Shown here piece after piece: positions 35,369 through 43,716 of a stretch of 64,000 bases of DNA. The notes beneath the pieces are model-generated. The model saw only the letters and a list, made by a program, of their open reading frames with translations, did no database searches and had not been told where the DNA came from. Within the stretch, counting starts at the first letter, position 1; each line of letters opens with the position of its first letter. Source of the stretch: Oleomonas cavernae (GTDB lineage: Bacteria > Pseudomonadota > Alphaproteobacteria > Zavarziniales > Zavarziniaceae); assembly GCF_003590945.1 (NCBI RefSeq), contig NZ_QYUK01000011.1, forward strand, positions 4,186,909-4,250,908, in the 5' to 3' direction. A program made the translations under genes and the position numbers.

Positions 35369-36613
35369 TCAGGCCGCTTCCAGCAGCACGCAGGTGCCCT
35401 GGCCGCCGTCGGCGCAGATCGAGACGATGGCGCGCTTGCCCCGGCCCAGCGCGCTCAGTTCCTTCACCGCTTGGGCGAGGATGCGGGCGCCGGTGGCCGC
35501 GAACGGGTGGCCGATCGAGAGCGAGCCGCCGTGGGGGTTGAAGCGGTCCCAGGGGAAGGGGCCGAGGTCGGCGGTGACGCCCGCCTTCTCGCGCCGGTAG
35601 GCAGGGTCGGCGATGGCCTGGACATTGGCCAGGACCTGGCCGGCGAAGGCCTCGTGGATCTCCCACAGGTCGATATCGTCGAGGCGCAAGCCCTGGCGGG
35701 CCAGCAGGCGCGGAATGGCGCGGCCGGGCGACATCAGGATGCCCTCCTCATGCCAGTCCATGGCGGCGAGCTGCCAGTCGACGAGGCGCGCCGCCGGGCG
35801 GTCGCCCAGCTTGGCGCGGCCCTCGGCATCCGCCACCCAGATCGCGGCGGCGCCGTCGGTCAGGGGCGAGGCATTGCCGGCGGTGATGCTGCCCCGGCCC
35901 GAACGGTCGAACACCGGCGGCAGGGCGGCCAGTTTCTCGGCCGTCGAATCCCGCCTGACCAGGCCGTCGCGGGTAACCCCGTCGATGGCAATCACCAGGT
36001 CGTCGAAGAAGCCGGCGTCCTGGCCCGCCACCGCGCGCTGGTGGGAGAGCAGGGCGATCCGGTCCTGGTCCTCGCGGGCGATGTTGAAATGCTTCACCGT
36101 ATCCTCGGTGTGCTCGCCCATGGAACGGCCCGAGATGCGGTTGGCCCAGCCCTTGACCGGCAGGTTGAAATCGTCGAAGCCGAGCGCGGTCGCGGCTTCC
36201 GCCAGCTTGCCCTGGGCGGCCAGCGCCATCAGGCGCAGGGCGGCCTCGGGCTTGAGCGCGATAGGCACCCGGCTCATGGTCTCGACCCCGCCCACCAGGC
36301 CTAAGTGGTTGCCGCCCTTGCCGATCATCCCGGCGGCCTGGATCGTTGCCATCATGCTGGTGGAACAGGCCATGATGGTCGAGAAGGCGGGGATTTCCGG
36401 GTCCAGCCCGGCATCGAGCACCAGCTCGCGCCCGATGTTGGACACGGTGGTGGAGGGAATCACCTGGCCCCAGGCCAGGAAATCGGGCCGCGCCTGGGCC
36501 GCCATGGCCCGGGCCACCGGCACCGAGAGTTCCAGCGCGTCGAACTTCTGGAACACCCCGCCCGCCTTGACGAAGGGCGTGCGCACCCCGGGAACGAGAA
36601 AGGCATCCGACAT
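35369..36613 (-). CDS. Acetyl-CoA C-acyltransferase (thiolase)
   Basis: Catalyses thiolytic cleavage or condensation of acyl-CoA, in fatty-acid beta-oxidation or ketoacid metabolism. The 414-residue protein has the nucleophile Cys in IMACSTSMMA (near residue 84), the His in HEAFAGQV and in IGHPFAATGAR, and the second Cys in ICADGGQG. The sequence PVKGWANRISGRSMGEHTED suggests the FadI-like branch rather than PhaA. No FadB-type partner is adjacent. Confidence 0.93.
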   Translation of the reverse strand: MSDAFLVPGVRTPFVKAGGVFQKFDALELSVPVARAMAAQARPDFLAWGQVIPSTTVSNIGRELVLDAGLDPEIPAFSTIMACSTSMMATIQAAGMIGKGGNHLGLVGGVETMSRVPIALKPEAALRLMALAAQGKLAEAATALGFDDFNLPVKGWANRISGRSMGEHTEDTVKHFNIAREDQDRIALLSHQRAVAGQDAGFFDDLVIAIDGVTRDGLVRRDSTAEKLAALPPVFDRSGRGSITAGNASPLTDGAAAIWVADAEGRAKLGDRPAARLVDWQLAAMDWHEEGILMSPGRAIPRLLARQGLRLDDIDLWEIHEAFAGQVLANVQAIADPAYRREKAGVTADLGPFPWDRFNPHGGSLSIGHPFAATGARILAQAVKELSALGRGKRAIVSICADGGQGTCVLLEAA

Positions 36614-36726
36614 GGCAAGACCCCGTGTTGTCGTCTAGGGGATCATGCGCTTCCGGTCGGTGCCGCCGGTATCGAACCTTGGCACGGCTGCCTAACACCT
36701 AGGTATGACGGAGGGGTGCCCCGCCG

Positions 36727-37113
36727 TCACAGAAGCTGCAGCGCGATCGCGAACATGGCCAGCAGCCCGGCATAGAAGGCGGCGGTGCGAATATAGAGGA
36801 TGCCGGCGATATAGCTCGCCGCATGGACCAGGCGGGCGCCGAGGAAGACCTCGGCCGCGACGCGCGTCACCTCGTTCGAGACCCCGGCGGCATGGGCGAC
36901 CAGGATGAGAAGGCCGAACGGCACCAGGTTTTCGATCTGGTTGGCATGGGCGCGGATATACCGCCCCGGCCAGCCGGCGGGCGGCGCGAAGCGCTCGCGA
37001 TTGCCCAGCAAGGGGCCCATGCCCATCTTGAGGGTCAGGGCCGTGCCCTGCACCGCGACCATGACCAGCGGTATCAGCGCCGCCAGCAGCAGCATGTAAA
37101 GCTCGAGACTCAT
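36727..37113 (-). CDS. MAPEG-family membrane protein
   Basis: The 128-residue protein has four helices and the MAPEG-typical block RYIRAHANQIENLVPFGLL with the R-x-x-x-N-x-x-E pattern used for glutathione binding in family members. In bacteria such proteins are small membrane-bound enzymes of glutathione or lipid metabolism; activity is unproven. GGAGGGG stands seven bases before ATG 37113. Confidence 0.85.
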   Translation of the reverse strand: MSLELYMLLLAALIPLVMVAVQGTALTLKMGMGPLLGNRERFAPPAGWPGRYIRAHANQIENLVPFGLLILVAHAAGVSNEVTRVAAEVFLGARLVHAASYIAGILYIRTAAFYAGLLAMFAIALQLL

Positions 37114-37190
37114 CTGTGTACCCCTCCATGCCTCGCGGCGAGCGGAAGGTAACACGGCGGTGGCGGCAAACCGCCCCCCGCCACCCCCCA

Positions 37191-37655
37191 TCACCCCGCC
37201 AGCGGCCGGTTCAGCTCGGTGCGCCAGGTCGTCGGGTCGGGGCTCGACTGCGGGCCGACGGCATAGAGCTCCCACAGGTCCGGCGCCGGCTTGTGGCCGT
37301 TCGCGGCCATCCAGGCCATGAACTCGCCCCAGGCGCCGGGCAGGCCTTCGTAGGGGCCGCTGTAGATCGTGCGCGCCACCTTGGCCGCGGGCAGCTCGCC
37401 CGGCTTCACCCGGCCGGCGGCTGTCACCGGTGCCGAGACCTTCACGCCCAGTTCGAAATCGAATTGGCCGTCGGTCATCTTCAGGTGGTGGGCGAAGACC
37501 GCGCCCACCGGCTCCACCCCCTGGGCGGCCAGCGTCGCCATCAGCTCAGCCACGGCGGGGCCGAAGACCTTCATCATCTGCTCCCGCGGGATGGTCAGGT
37601 GGATGACGGCGGCCGCCTGGGCCGTGGTGTCGAGGATGCGTGGCGTATCCAGCAT
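37191..37655 (-). CDS. GyrI-like effector-binding protein
   Basis: The 154-residue protein matches the GyrI-like/AraC effector-binding fold: MLDTPRILDTTAQAAAVIHL at the start, FELGVKV mid-way, then AAKVARTIYSGPYEGLPGAWG. No DNA-binding domain is attached, so it may bind or hydrolyse small ligands. It is the third gene of an ArsR-SRPBCC-GyrI operon; GGAGGG precedes the ATG. Confidence 0.8.
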   Translation of the reverse strand: MLDTPRILDTTAQAAAVIHLTIPREQMMKVFGPAVAELMATLAAQGVEPVGAVFAHHLKMTDGQFDFELGVKVSAPVTAAGRVKPGELPAAKVARTIYSGPYEGLPGAWGEFMAWMAANGHKPAPDLWELYAVGPQSSPDPTTWRTELNRPLAG

Positions 37656-37674
37656 GATTTCATCCCTCCAAAGG

Positions 37675-38139
37675 TCAGATTATGGTCTCGAGCCGGACAT
37701 AGCTCGCTTCCATGCCGTGCTCCATGCCGGAGGCCAGCATTGCCGCGCGGGTCTGCGCATCGGGCAGGGTCATGCGCATGGTCATGAAGGTGCCGGTGCC
37801 GTCGGCGACGAAGCTGGTCTCGACGTGGTTGTCGGGTGTGCGCTCGGGCAGGAACATGCGCTCGACATGGACGATCCGGCTGAACGGCACCAGTTCCAGA
37901 TATTCGCCGGTCAGGTAGAAGCCGCCGCCCTTGCCGTCGCTCCATTCATAGCGGATCTTGCCGCCCACGCGGGCCTCGTTGAGGCACACCGGCATGGTCC
38001 AGCCCTCCGGCCCCAGCAGCCATTGCTGGATCAGCGCGGGCTCGGTATGGGCGCGGAAGACAGCCTCCGGCGCGGCGGCAAAGCGCCTGGTGACGACGAC
38101 ATGGGCGTCGCCCTCGGTCCTGATGCTCAGTCTGGGCAC
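37675..38139 (-). CDS. SRPBCC (AHSA1-like) protein
   Basis: The 154-residue START-like protein starts VVVTRRFAAAPEAVFRAHTE, with the strand-helix pattern of the AHSA1 family, and has LIQQWLLGPEGWTMP and GKIRYEWSDGKGGGF. It probably binds a hydrophobic ligand. The GTG start at 38139 follows GGGAGGAC. Pairing with an upstream ArsR regulator is common for this family and implies joint regulation. Confidence 0.85.
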   Translation of the reverse strand: MPRLSIRTEGDAHVVVTRRFAAAPEAVFRAHTEPALIQQWLLGPEGWTMPVCLNEARVGGKIRYEWSDGKGGGFYLTGEYLELVPFSRIVHVERMFLPERTPDNHVETSFVADGTGTFMTMRMTLPDAQTRAAMLASGMEHGMEASYVRLETII

Positions 38140-38155
38140 GTTATGTCCTCCCTGA

Positions 38156-38476
38156 TTACTTCGGTGTCATGGCAGCCAGCACCGCGTCCAGCCGGTCGTA
38201 GTTCCTGGCAAGCGCCTCGCGCAGCATGGTCAGCCACTGGTCGATCGCCTCGATCCCGGCCGGGGCCAGCCGGCAGGGCCGCCTGGTGCCCTCGGCCCGC
38301 CGGATGATCAGCCCCGCCCCCTCCAACACCTTCAAGTGCCGCGACACCGCCGGCTGGGTCATCGCGAACGGCGCCGCCAGTTCCATCACCGTCGCCTCGC
38401 CCAGCGCCAGCCGGGCGAGGATCGCCCGGCGGGTGGGGTCGGCGAGGGCGGAGAAGGTGGCGTCGAGGTTGGGCAA
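38156..38476 (-). CDS. ArsR-family transcriptional regulator
   Basis: The 106-residue winged-helix protein starts with FSALADPTRRAILARLALGE and contains the recognition helix MTQPAVSRHLKVLEGAGLI. It lacks the cysteine pair of metal-sensing ArsR members, so it belongs to the group paired with SRPBCC proteins. The likely start is TTG 38476. A perfect palindrome lies about 28 bases upstream. Confidence 0.88.
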   Translation of the reverse strand: MPNLDATFSALADPTRRAILARLALGEATVMELAAPFAMTQPAVSRHLKVLEGAGLIIRRAEGTRRPCRLAPAGIEAIDQWLTMLREALARNYDRLDAVLAAMTPK

Positions 38477-38503
38477 GGGCGGGCTTTCTTTTCAATAAAG
38501 AGA

Positions 38504-38517
38504 TTGTTATATAACAA
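38504..38517. promoter_or_regulatory. Palindromic operator of the ArsR-SRPBCC-GyrI operon
   Basis: TTGTTATATAACAA is a perfect 14-bp palindrome in an AT-rich patch just upstream of the ArsR gene. It overlaps a possible -10 (TATAAC on one strand). Autoregulation by the ArsR protein is inferred. Confidence 0.65.
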
Positions 38518-38687
38518 GTTAGTTATCGTCAAGCGCCGTCCGGCCCTTTGGGGTACGCACCCGACGTTGGAAAGAGTATTGGTGGCCGGGAACGGAAAGG
38601 CCGCTTTAGGGCTTCCGGTTACGAAAGCCGAGCCGCCGAGGTTCAAACCAGGCCGAAAAACCGGCTTCAACGCGAAAGGGACAGGCA

Positions 38688-39161
38688 ATGCAAAAGAACA
38701 CGATTTGTCTCTGGTACGACAAGGACGCCGAGGCTGCCGCCCGCTTCTATGCCGAGACCTTTCCCGACAGCGCGGTGACTGCCGTGCGCCGGGCCCCTGG
38801 CGACTATCCGTCCGGCAAGGCGGGCGACGTGTTGACGGTCGAATTCACCGTTGCGGGCATTCCCTGCATCGGCCTGAACGGGGGCTCCTATTTCAAGCCC
38901 GACGAAGCCTTCTCGTTCCAGATCGCCACCGACGACCAGGAAGAGACCGACCGCTACTGGAATGCCATCGTCGGCAACGGCGGCCAGGAGAGCGAGTGCG
39001 GCTGGTGCAAGGACCGGTGGGGGATTTCCTGGCAAATCACCCCGCGCGTGCTGACCGACGCGATGGCGATGGGCGGTGACGAGGCCAAGCGCGCCTTTGA
39101 CGCCATGATGACCATGAAGAAAATCGACGTCGCGGCGATCGAGGCGGCGCGGCGCGGGTGA
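38688..39161 (+). CDS. PhnB-like VOC protein
   Basis: The 157-residue protein shows the PhnB/3-demethylubiquinone-methyltransferase-like fold: ICLWYDKDAEAAARFYAETF at the start, LNGGSYFKPDEAFSFQI, and CGWCKDRWGISWQITP. These proteins are VOC-fold members of unknown chemistry despite their old name. It is convergent with the direct repeat that precedes the immunity-type gene. Confidence 0.85.
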   Translation: MQKNTICLWYDKDAEAAARFYAETFPDSAVTAVRRAPGDYPSGKAGDVLTVEFTVAGIPCIGLNGGSYFKPDEAFSFQIATDDQEETDRYWNAIVGNGGQESECGWCKDRWGISWQITPRVLTDAMAMGGDEAKRAFDAMMTMKKIDVAAIEAARRG

Positions 39162-39182
39162 CGCCCATCGCCAGCGGTAGGC

Positions 39183-39232
39183 CCTACCGCCAATCGTCCA
39201 TCACCAAGCATTCCGCCCGGTTGTAACCCGCC
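39183..39232. repeat. Direct repeat, copy 1 (duplicated 3' end of the acetyltransferase gene)
   Basis: 50 bases identical except one to 40100-40149. The second copy is the true end of the GNAT gene (encoding AGYNRAECLVMDDWR and the stop). The repeats bracket a 0.9-kb segment. Confidence 0.85.
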
Positions 39233-39324
39233 TCTTGCGTAGGCAAGGGGTGTCGCCGGATCTTGCGAGTCTGAGGTTCGCGAATACGCCCTGCACAACT
39301 GGGCTGAGTAGGCGGGTGAGCGTC

Positions 39325-40079
39325 ATGATAGACTGGAGTGCACTTTCGCATGCGTATGGTGAGGCAACAGACGTACCCGAGCTGATCAGGCGGTTTCGTA
39401 CGCATCCCAGCGGGGCAATCTCCAAAGAATTGTGGAGTTGCCTGTGTCACCAGGGCACCGTCTACCCTGCGAGTTTTGCCGCACTCCAGCCACTTTGCGA
39501 ATTGGCTAAGGGCCTTTCCCCTTGGAACGGCTCTCGCCGCTGATGCTAGTTGGCGCGATCATCGCGTCGGACGATTTGGTTGGGGTCGATCAGCGGCCAA
39601 CCGACATGATCCAGGCAGTCATCCCAGATGCTGAAGCCCTTATGGAAGACTGCCTGGCTTCAGGCGAACTCGACCAAGAAGCCTTCATCTATTGCCTGCA
39701 AACCTTATGTGCCCTCGCTGGGCATCTTTTCTGGGGGCGAAATCTTTCCTATCTCTTTAGTGGCGAGTTTTCCGGCAACTGCTCCGCTTGCGGGCACAGC
39801 CTATATTTCGTTGTTGGCGCTTATGGCTTTTTCTGCGTGGGTGAGGAATGGATCGGTCCGAGGAAGCGTACCAGTACTCAAAACCCTATCTTCCCCTCCC
39901 CATTGCAACACCTTTCGCCCGTGGCAGCATGGCTCCACCAAAAGGCCGTCGCACATGATCAGCTTGAGGTAGCGAAGCAAATCCTTCACCTGTTTGGCAC
40001 CACAAAATGTCCAGAATGCAATATAATGTTGGAGGTTTCCCCAGCAATAACTCAGGCAAGCGGTAGCTCGGGAGATTAG
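39325..40079 (+). pseudogene. HEAT-like, immunity-type protein, one frameshift
   Basis: The first frame (ATG 39325) reads MIDWSALSHAYGEATDVPEL, then ELWSCLCHQGTVYPASFAAL, a repeat-type opening seen in HEAT-like immunity proteins of polymorphic toxin systems. It breaks near 39515; the next frame continues SPLMLVGAIIASDDLVG to 40079 and carries zinc-ribbon-like cysteines (CSACGHS and CPEC). The span of 755 bases is two more than a multiple of three, matching one missing base. Intact length would be about 251 residues. No toxin is beside it. Confidence 0.65.
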
Positions 40080-40099
40080 AGTAGGAGTCCGATCGGTCG

Positions 40100-40149
40100 C
40101 CTACCGCCAATCGTCCATCACCAGGCATTCCGCCCGGTTGTAACCCGCC
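40100..40149. repeat. Direct repeat, copy 2
   Basis: Pairs with 39183-39232 (one mismatch). It includes the stop codon and the last 15 codons of the GNAT gene. Confidence 0.85.
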
Positions 40150-41018
40150 GCGCCATCGCGCAGCATGGCCACGCCTTCGAAGGCGACCTTGAAGCCGCGC
40201 GCTTCCATCAGCGCCAGTGCCCGGCTGCGCGCCGCGTTGGTGCCGGCCATCAGGGCGGTGGCGCCCAGGCCGTGGGCATAGGCCTCGCAGGCGGCCAGCA
40301 GGCGGTCGAAGGCGTCGGCGGCGCCGGGTTTTGCGGCGCCGAACTTGACGTAGACGGTGTCGCTGCCGGCTTCGGTCCCGGCGCCGGCATGGCAGACGGC
40401 GAAGGCAACCAGCTCGGTGCCATCGTGGACCAGCACGGTATCGCCCAGCTTCTGCGCCGCCACCGCGGCGATCTCGCCCGTCAGGTCCAGGCCGGGATAG
40501 ACCGCACCGGCCAGGGCCCGGCAGGCGGCGAGGCTGCCTGGCCGCGCGGCGATCGTCGTCCAGGGGGCGGTGTCGGCGCGCTCCACCCGCTTGGCCATCA
40601 CCGGGGTGAGGGCGCCGACGGCAAAGCCGAATTTGCCGTAGAAGCCATGGTGCTTGGGGCTGTCGGGGAAGGTGAACAGGCCCAGTTGCCGGGTGCCCCA
40701 GGCCGCGAACAGGGCCATGGTGCGTTCCAGCAGTTGGCGCGCGATGCCCTGGTCCCACAGGTCGGGGCGGATGGTCAGCGGGCCGAAGAAGCCGAAGCTG
40801 CCCCAGTTGGCGGCGAAGTTGGAGCCGACCAGTTCGCCGTCGCGGAAGGCGCCCAGGGTGGCCTGCGGGTCGGCGTGCCAGCGCGGAGCGATCAGGGCAG
40901 CGTCGCCCATGAAGCTCGACGGCTCGGGCAGCCCCACGAAGGTGCCGAAGGCCAGGCGGAAGATGCGGTCGGCGGCGGCAAGGTCGGCTTCGGCCAGGGG
41001 CCGGATCTCGATGTCCAT
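40101..41018 (-). CDS. GNAT-family N-acetyltransferase
   Basis: The 305-residue protein has an N-terminal GNAT domain: MDIEIRPLAEADLAAADRIF, then GPLTIRPDLWDQGIARQLLE (the acetyl-CoA pyrophosphate loop) and GFYGKFGF. A second, GNAT-like C-terminal half follows, with NAARSRALALMEARGFKVAF. Substrate unknown. ATG 41018 is preferred over the longer frame, which enters the cytochrome gene's downstream region. The 3' end is duplicated at 39183-39232. Confidence 0.85.
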   Translation of the reverse strand: MDIEIRPLAEADLAAADRIFRLAFGTFVGLPEPSSFMGDAALIAPRWHADPQATLGAFRDGELVGSNFAANWGSFGFFGPLTIRPDLWDQGIARQLLERTMALFAAWGTRQLGLFTFPDSPKHHGFYGKFGFAVGALTPVMAKRVERADTAPWTTIAARPGSLAACRALAGAVYPGLDLTGEIAAVAAQKLGDTVLVHDGTELVAFAVCHAGAGTEAGSDTVYVKFGAAKPGAADAFDRLLAACEAYAHGLGATALMAGTNAARSRALALMEARGFKVAFEGVAMLRDGAAGYNRAECLVMDDWR

Positions 41019-41034
41019 GGCGGTGCTTTCGGGG

Positions 41035-41520
41035 TTACGGCATGACCACGGCGAGGTAGGGCGCGGTCGGCTTGTCCGCGGCGCCCGCCATCGCCGGGGC
41101 GGCATGATGCACGGGTTTCAGGCTTTTGAGATAGGCCGCAAGGGCCTGGGCGTCGGCATCGGACAAGGCGCCATAGTGGCCATAGGGCATCGCCGGCGCC
41201 AGCACCCGGCCATCGGGCCGCACGCCGGTGCGCACCGCGGCGACGATCTGCGCCGCCGTCCAGGTGCCCAGGCCCGTTTCCCTGTCCGGCGTCAGGTTGG
41301 GCGGGTAGAAGATGCCCAGGCCCGGAATCTGGAAACCCACCGTCGAGCCGGCGAGGTAGCGCTCGGGATCGGGCTTGCCCAGCAAGGCCCCGGTGGTGTG
41401 GCAGCCGCCGCAGTCCATGATGGTGGCGAGATATTCGCCGCGCTCGACCTGGTCGTCGGCGCGGGCGGGAGCGGTCAGGGCGGCGGCGATCACCGCCCCG
41501 ATGATGAAAGTGTCGCGCAT
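41035..41520 (-). CDS. c-type cytochrome
   Basis: The 161-residue periplasmic protein has a signal peptide (ends ARAD, about residue 22), one haem site CGGCH (near residue 37-41) and the distal Met region LAPAMPYGHYGALS, then a class I C-terminal helix ALAAYLKSL. It resembles the cytochrome subunits of alcohol or aldehyde dehydrogenases, but no dehydrogenase gene adjoins it. Its promoter region holds an AT-rich palindrome. Confidence 0.9.
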   Translation of the reverse strand: MRDTFIIGAVIAAALTAPARADDQVERGEYLATIMDCGGCHTTGALLGKPDPERYLAGSTVGFQIPGLGIFYPPNLTPDRETGLGTWTAAQIVAAVRTGVRPDGRVLAPAMPYGHYGALSDADAQALAAYLKSLKPVHHAAPAMAGAADKPTAPYLAVVMP

Positions 41521-41565
41521 GGGTGGGCCTGTCGGCTGCGGTTTCGATACGAAAGACTTATAATG

Positions 41566-41577
41566 AGATAATTATCT
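41566..41577. promoter_or_regulatory. AT-rich palindrome before the cytochrome gene
   Basis: AGATAATTATCT is a perfect 12-bp palindrome within TTATAATGAGATAATTATCT and a following TTATAACAAGATAA. It lies between divergent cytochrome and hrcA genes and could be a regulator site. Confidence 0.45.
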
Positions 41578-41682
41578 TATAACAAGATAAAAGTCTCCAT
41601 GCTTCCATCGAGCGCGACACCCCCTACATTGACGCCCCCGTCCCCCTCCCTACATTGCAGCCGCAAACCAAGGGAATCCGCG

Positions 41683-42723
41683 ATGATCCAGGAGCTGAAC
41701 GAGCGTTCACGCCAGATCTTCCGCACGATCGTCGAGGCCTATCTCGAGACCGGCGAGCCCGTCGGCTCGCGCACGCTGTCGCAGCGCTTGGGCTTTCCCC
41801 TGTCGCCCGCCTCGATCCGCAACGTCATGTCGGATCTGGAGGCGGCGGGCCTGCTCCATGCGCCCCACCATTCGGCCGGGCGCCTGCCGACCGACGCAGG
41901 GCTTCGCATCTTCGTCGACTCGTTCCTCGAACTGGGCAGCCTGACCGATGACGAGCGCCGCACGATCGAGGGCCAGGCGGCGGCCGAGGGGCGGGGCCGT
42001 TCGGTCGAGGACCTGCTGACCGAGGCGACCCGGCAATTGTCGGGCCTGTCGCAATGCGCCGGCCTGGTCATCGCGCCCAAGGCCGACAACCCGCTGTCCC
42101 ATGTCGAATTCGTCTATCTGGGACCCGGGCGCGCCCTGGTGGTGTTGGTCTCCCAGGACGGTTCGGTCGAGAACCGCATCATCGACGTGCCTTTGGGCAT
42201 GACGCCCAGCGCCCTTCAGATGGCCTCCAACTATACCTCCGCCCGGCTGGGCGGGCGCACCATGGCCGAGGGGCGCAGCGGCATCCTCAAGGAGATCGAG
42301 GACCGCCGCGCCGAATTGGACCTCCTGACCGCCAAGGTGGTGGAGGCGGGCCTCGCCACCTGGTCGGGCGACGAGGAGCGCAACACCCTGATCGTCTCCG
42401 GCCGGGCGCGGCTGCTCGACGACCTGACCGCGGTCGAGGATCTCGAACGGGTGCGGCAATTGTTCGACGATCTTGAATCCAAGCGCGATGTCCTCCAATT
42501 GTTGGACCTCGCGCACGATGCCGATGGGGTGCGCATCTTCATCGGCTCGGAGAACAAATTGTTCAGCCTGTCGGGCTCGTCGCTGATCGTGGCCCCGTTC
42601 CGCCGGGCCGACGAACGCATCGTCGGCATGATCGGGGTGATCGCGCCGACCCGGGTGAATTACGGGCGGGTGGTGCCGATGGTGGATTATACCGCCCGGA
42701 TGATCGGCCGCCTGATCCGCTAG
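41683..42723 (+). CDS. hrcA: Heat-inducible transcription repressor HrcA
   Basis: HrcA represses chaperone genes at CIRCE sites. The 346-residue protein has the winged-helix start LNERSRQIFRTIVEAYLETG with SPASIRNVMSDLEAAGLL as recognition helix, HHSAGRLPTDAGLRIFVD, and a C-terminal VAPFRRADERIVGMIGVI. ATG 41683 matches the family start; the upstream extension is non-homologous. No CIRCE element is visible before dnaK or grpE, so its target is probably elsewhere (groESL). Confidence 0.95.
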   Translation: MIQELNERSRQIFRTIVEAYLETGEPVGSRTLSQRLGFPLSPASIRNVMSDLEAAGLLHAPHHSAGRLPTDAGLRIFVDSFLELGSLTDDERRTIEGQAAAEGRGRSVEDLLTEATRQLSGLSQCAGLVIAPKADNPLSHVEFVYLGPGRALVVLVSQDGSVENRIIDVPLGMTPSALQMASNYTSARLGGRTMAEGRSGILKEIEDRRAELDLLTAKVVEAGLATWSGDEERNTLIVSGRARLLDDLTAVEDLERVRQLFDDLESKRDVLQLLDLAHDADGVRIFIGSENKLFSLSGSSLIVAPFRRADERIVGMIGVIAPTRVNYGRVVPMVDYTARMIGRLIR

Positions 42724-42759
42724 GTATCGACCCTCAAGTTTGATTTCGCTGGAAGTATC

Positions 42760-43341
42760 ATGACGACGCAGAACGAGAATGCCCAAGCCAACGAGCCCGA
42801 GATCGAGGCGGAAGCCGCGATCGAGCTCGAGATTCCGGCCGGTCCGACGGTCGAATCGCTGCTCGCCGAGGTGGCGGAGCTCAAGGACAAGCTGCTGCGC
42901 GCCTTCGCCGAGAGCGAAAACATGCGCCGCCGCTTCGAGCGCGAGCGCGAGGACACGGCCAAGTATGCGGTGACCAAGTTCGCGCGCGACCTGACCTCGG
43001 TCGCCGACAACCTGCGCCGCGCCATCGACACCGTCCCGGCCGAGGTCCGCGCCGCCGACGAGGCGGTGGCCAACCTGCTGGCCGGCGTGGAGCTGACCGA
43101 GCGCGAGCTGCTGGCCGCCTTCGAAAAGGCCTCGATCACCAAGATCGCGCCGGCGGTGGGCGAAAAGGCCGATCCGCATCGCCACGAGGTGCTGTTCGAG
43201 GTGCCCGGCACCGGCCAGCCTGCCGGCTCGATCGTGCAGGTGATCCAGACCGGCTACCAGATCGCCGACCGCCTGCTGCGCGCCGCCAAGGTCGGCGTCG
43301 CCAAGGCCGACGCCCCGGTCCACGTCGACCAGACGGTCTGA
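42760..43341 (+). CDS. grpE: Nucleotide exchange factor GrpE
   Basis: GrpE releases ADP from DnaK. The 193-residue protein has an acidic N-terminus, a long coiled coil (EVAELKDKLLRAFAESENMR), RRFEREREDTAKYAVTKFAR and the beta-wing domain VQVIQTGYQIADRLLRAAKV. All family features are present. It lies 36 bases after hrcA, in one operon. Confidence 0.96.
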   Translation: MTTQNENAQANEPEIEAEAAIELEIPAGPTVESLLAEVAELKDKLLRAFAESENMRRRFEREREDTAKYAVTKFARDLTSVADNLRRAIDTVPAEVRAADEAVANLLAGVELTERELLAAFEKASITKIAPAVGEKADPHRHEVLFEVPGTGQPAGSIVQVIQTGYQIADRLLRAAKVGVAKADAPVHVDQTV

Positions 43342-43360
43342 AGAGCGAGCGCCAAGCCCC

Positions 43361-43437
43361 CCTGGGCCATTGAGGCCCCGCGGAGCTTCAGCGAAGCGAG
43401 CCAAGGCCGCGGAAGCGGCCGCCCGGCGTCTGAGGGG
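43361..43437 (+). repeat. Dispersed repeat R5, copy 2
   Basis: CCTGGGCCATTGAGGCCCCG, then GAGCTTCAGCGAAGCGAGCC and TCTGAGGGG match 30591-30667 in inverted orientation. It lies after grpE. The stretch 43342-43716 otherwise holds only this repeat and the hairpin at 43451-43488. Confidence 0.75.
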
Positions 43438-43450
43438 CCCAAAAAAACAA

Positions 43451-43488
43451 CTGCCCTCGGGATGACGGCTCCGTCATCCCGAGGGCAG
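43451..43488 (-). terminator. Long perfect hairpin with minus-strand T-run
   Basis: CTGCCCTCGGGATGACG and CGTCATCCCGAGGGCAG pair over 17 bases with loop GCTC. On the minus strand the hairpin is followed by TTGTTTTTTT, a terminator layout, yet no minus-strand gene ends here. On the plus strand it follows grpE. Confidence 0.6.
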
Positions 43489-43716
43489 CACCCCGACGGT
43501 GCGTCTGGTGCGATCGGTCCGGCCGGACGCTTTGGCAGCCGGCCGAGGAGCCCCCCGGTTCCACCGATCTCACGATCGCGAGCGCAGCCTAGGCCGCGGG
43601 CGGCCCGGGCGACAGAGGCCCAGGGGTACTGGTACTTTGGTACTGGCGGCCGCGGTGCTTGAGCGGCGGCGCGAAGCCCCGCATGGTGGGCGCCGGAAAC
43701 GGGGGATCTGCCGATC

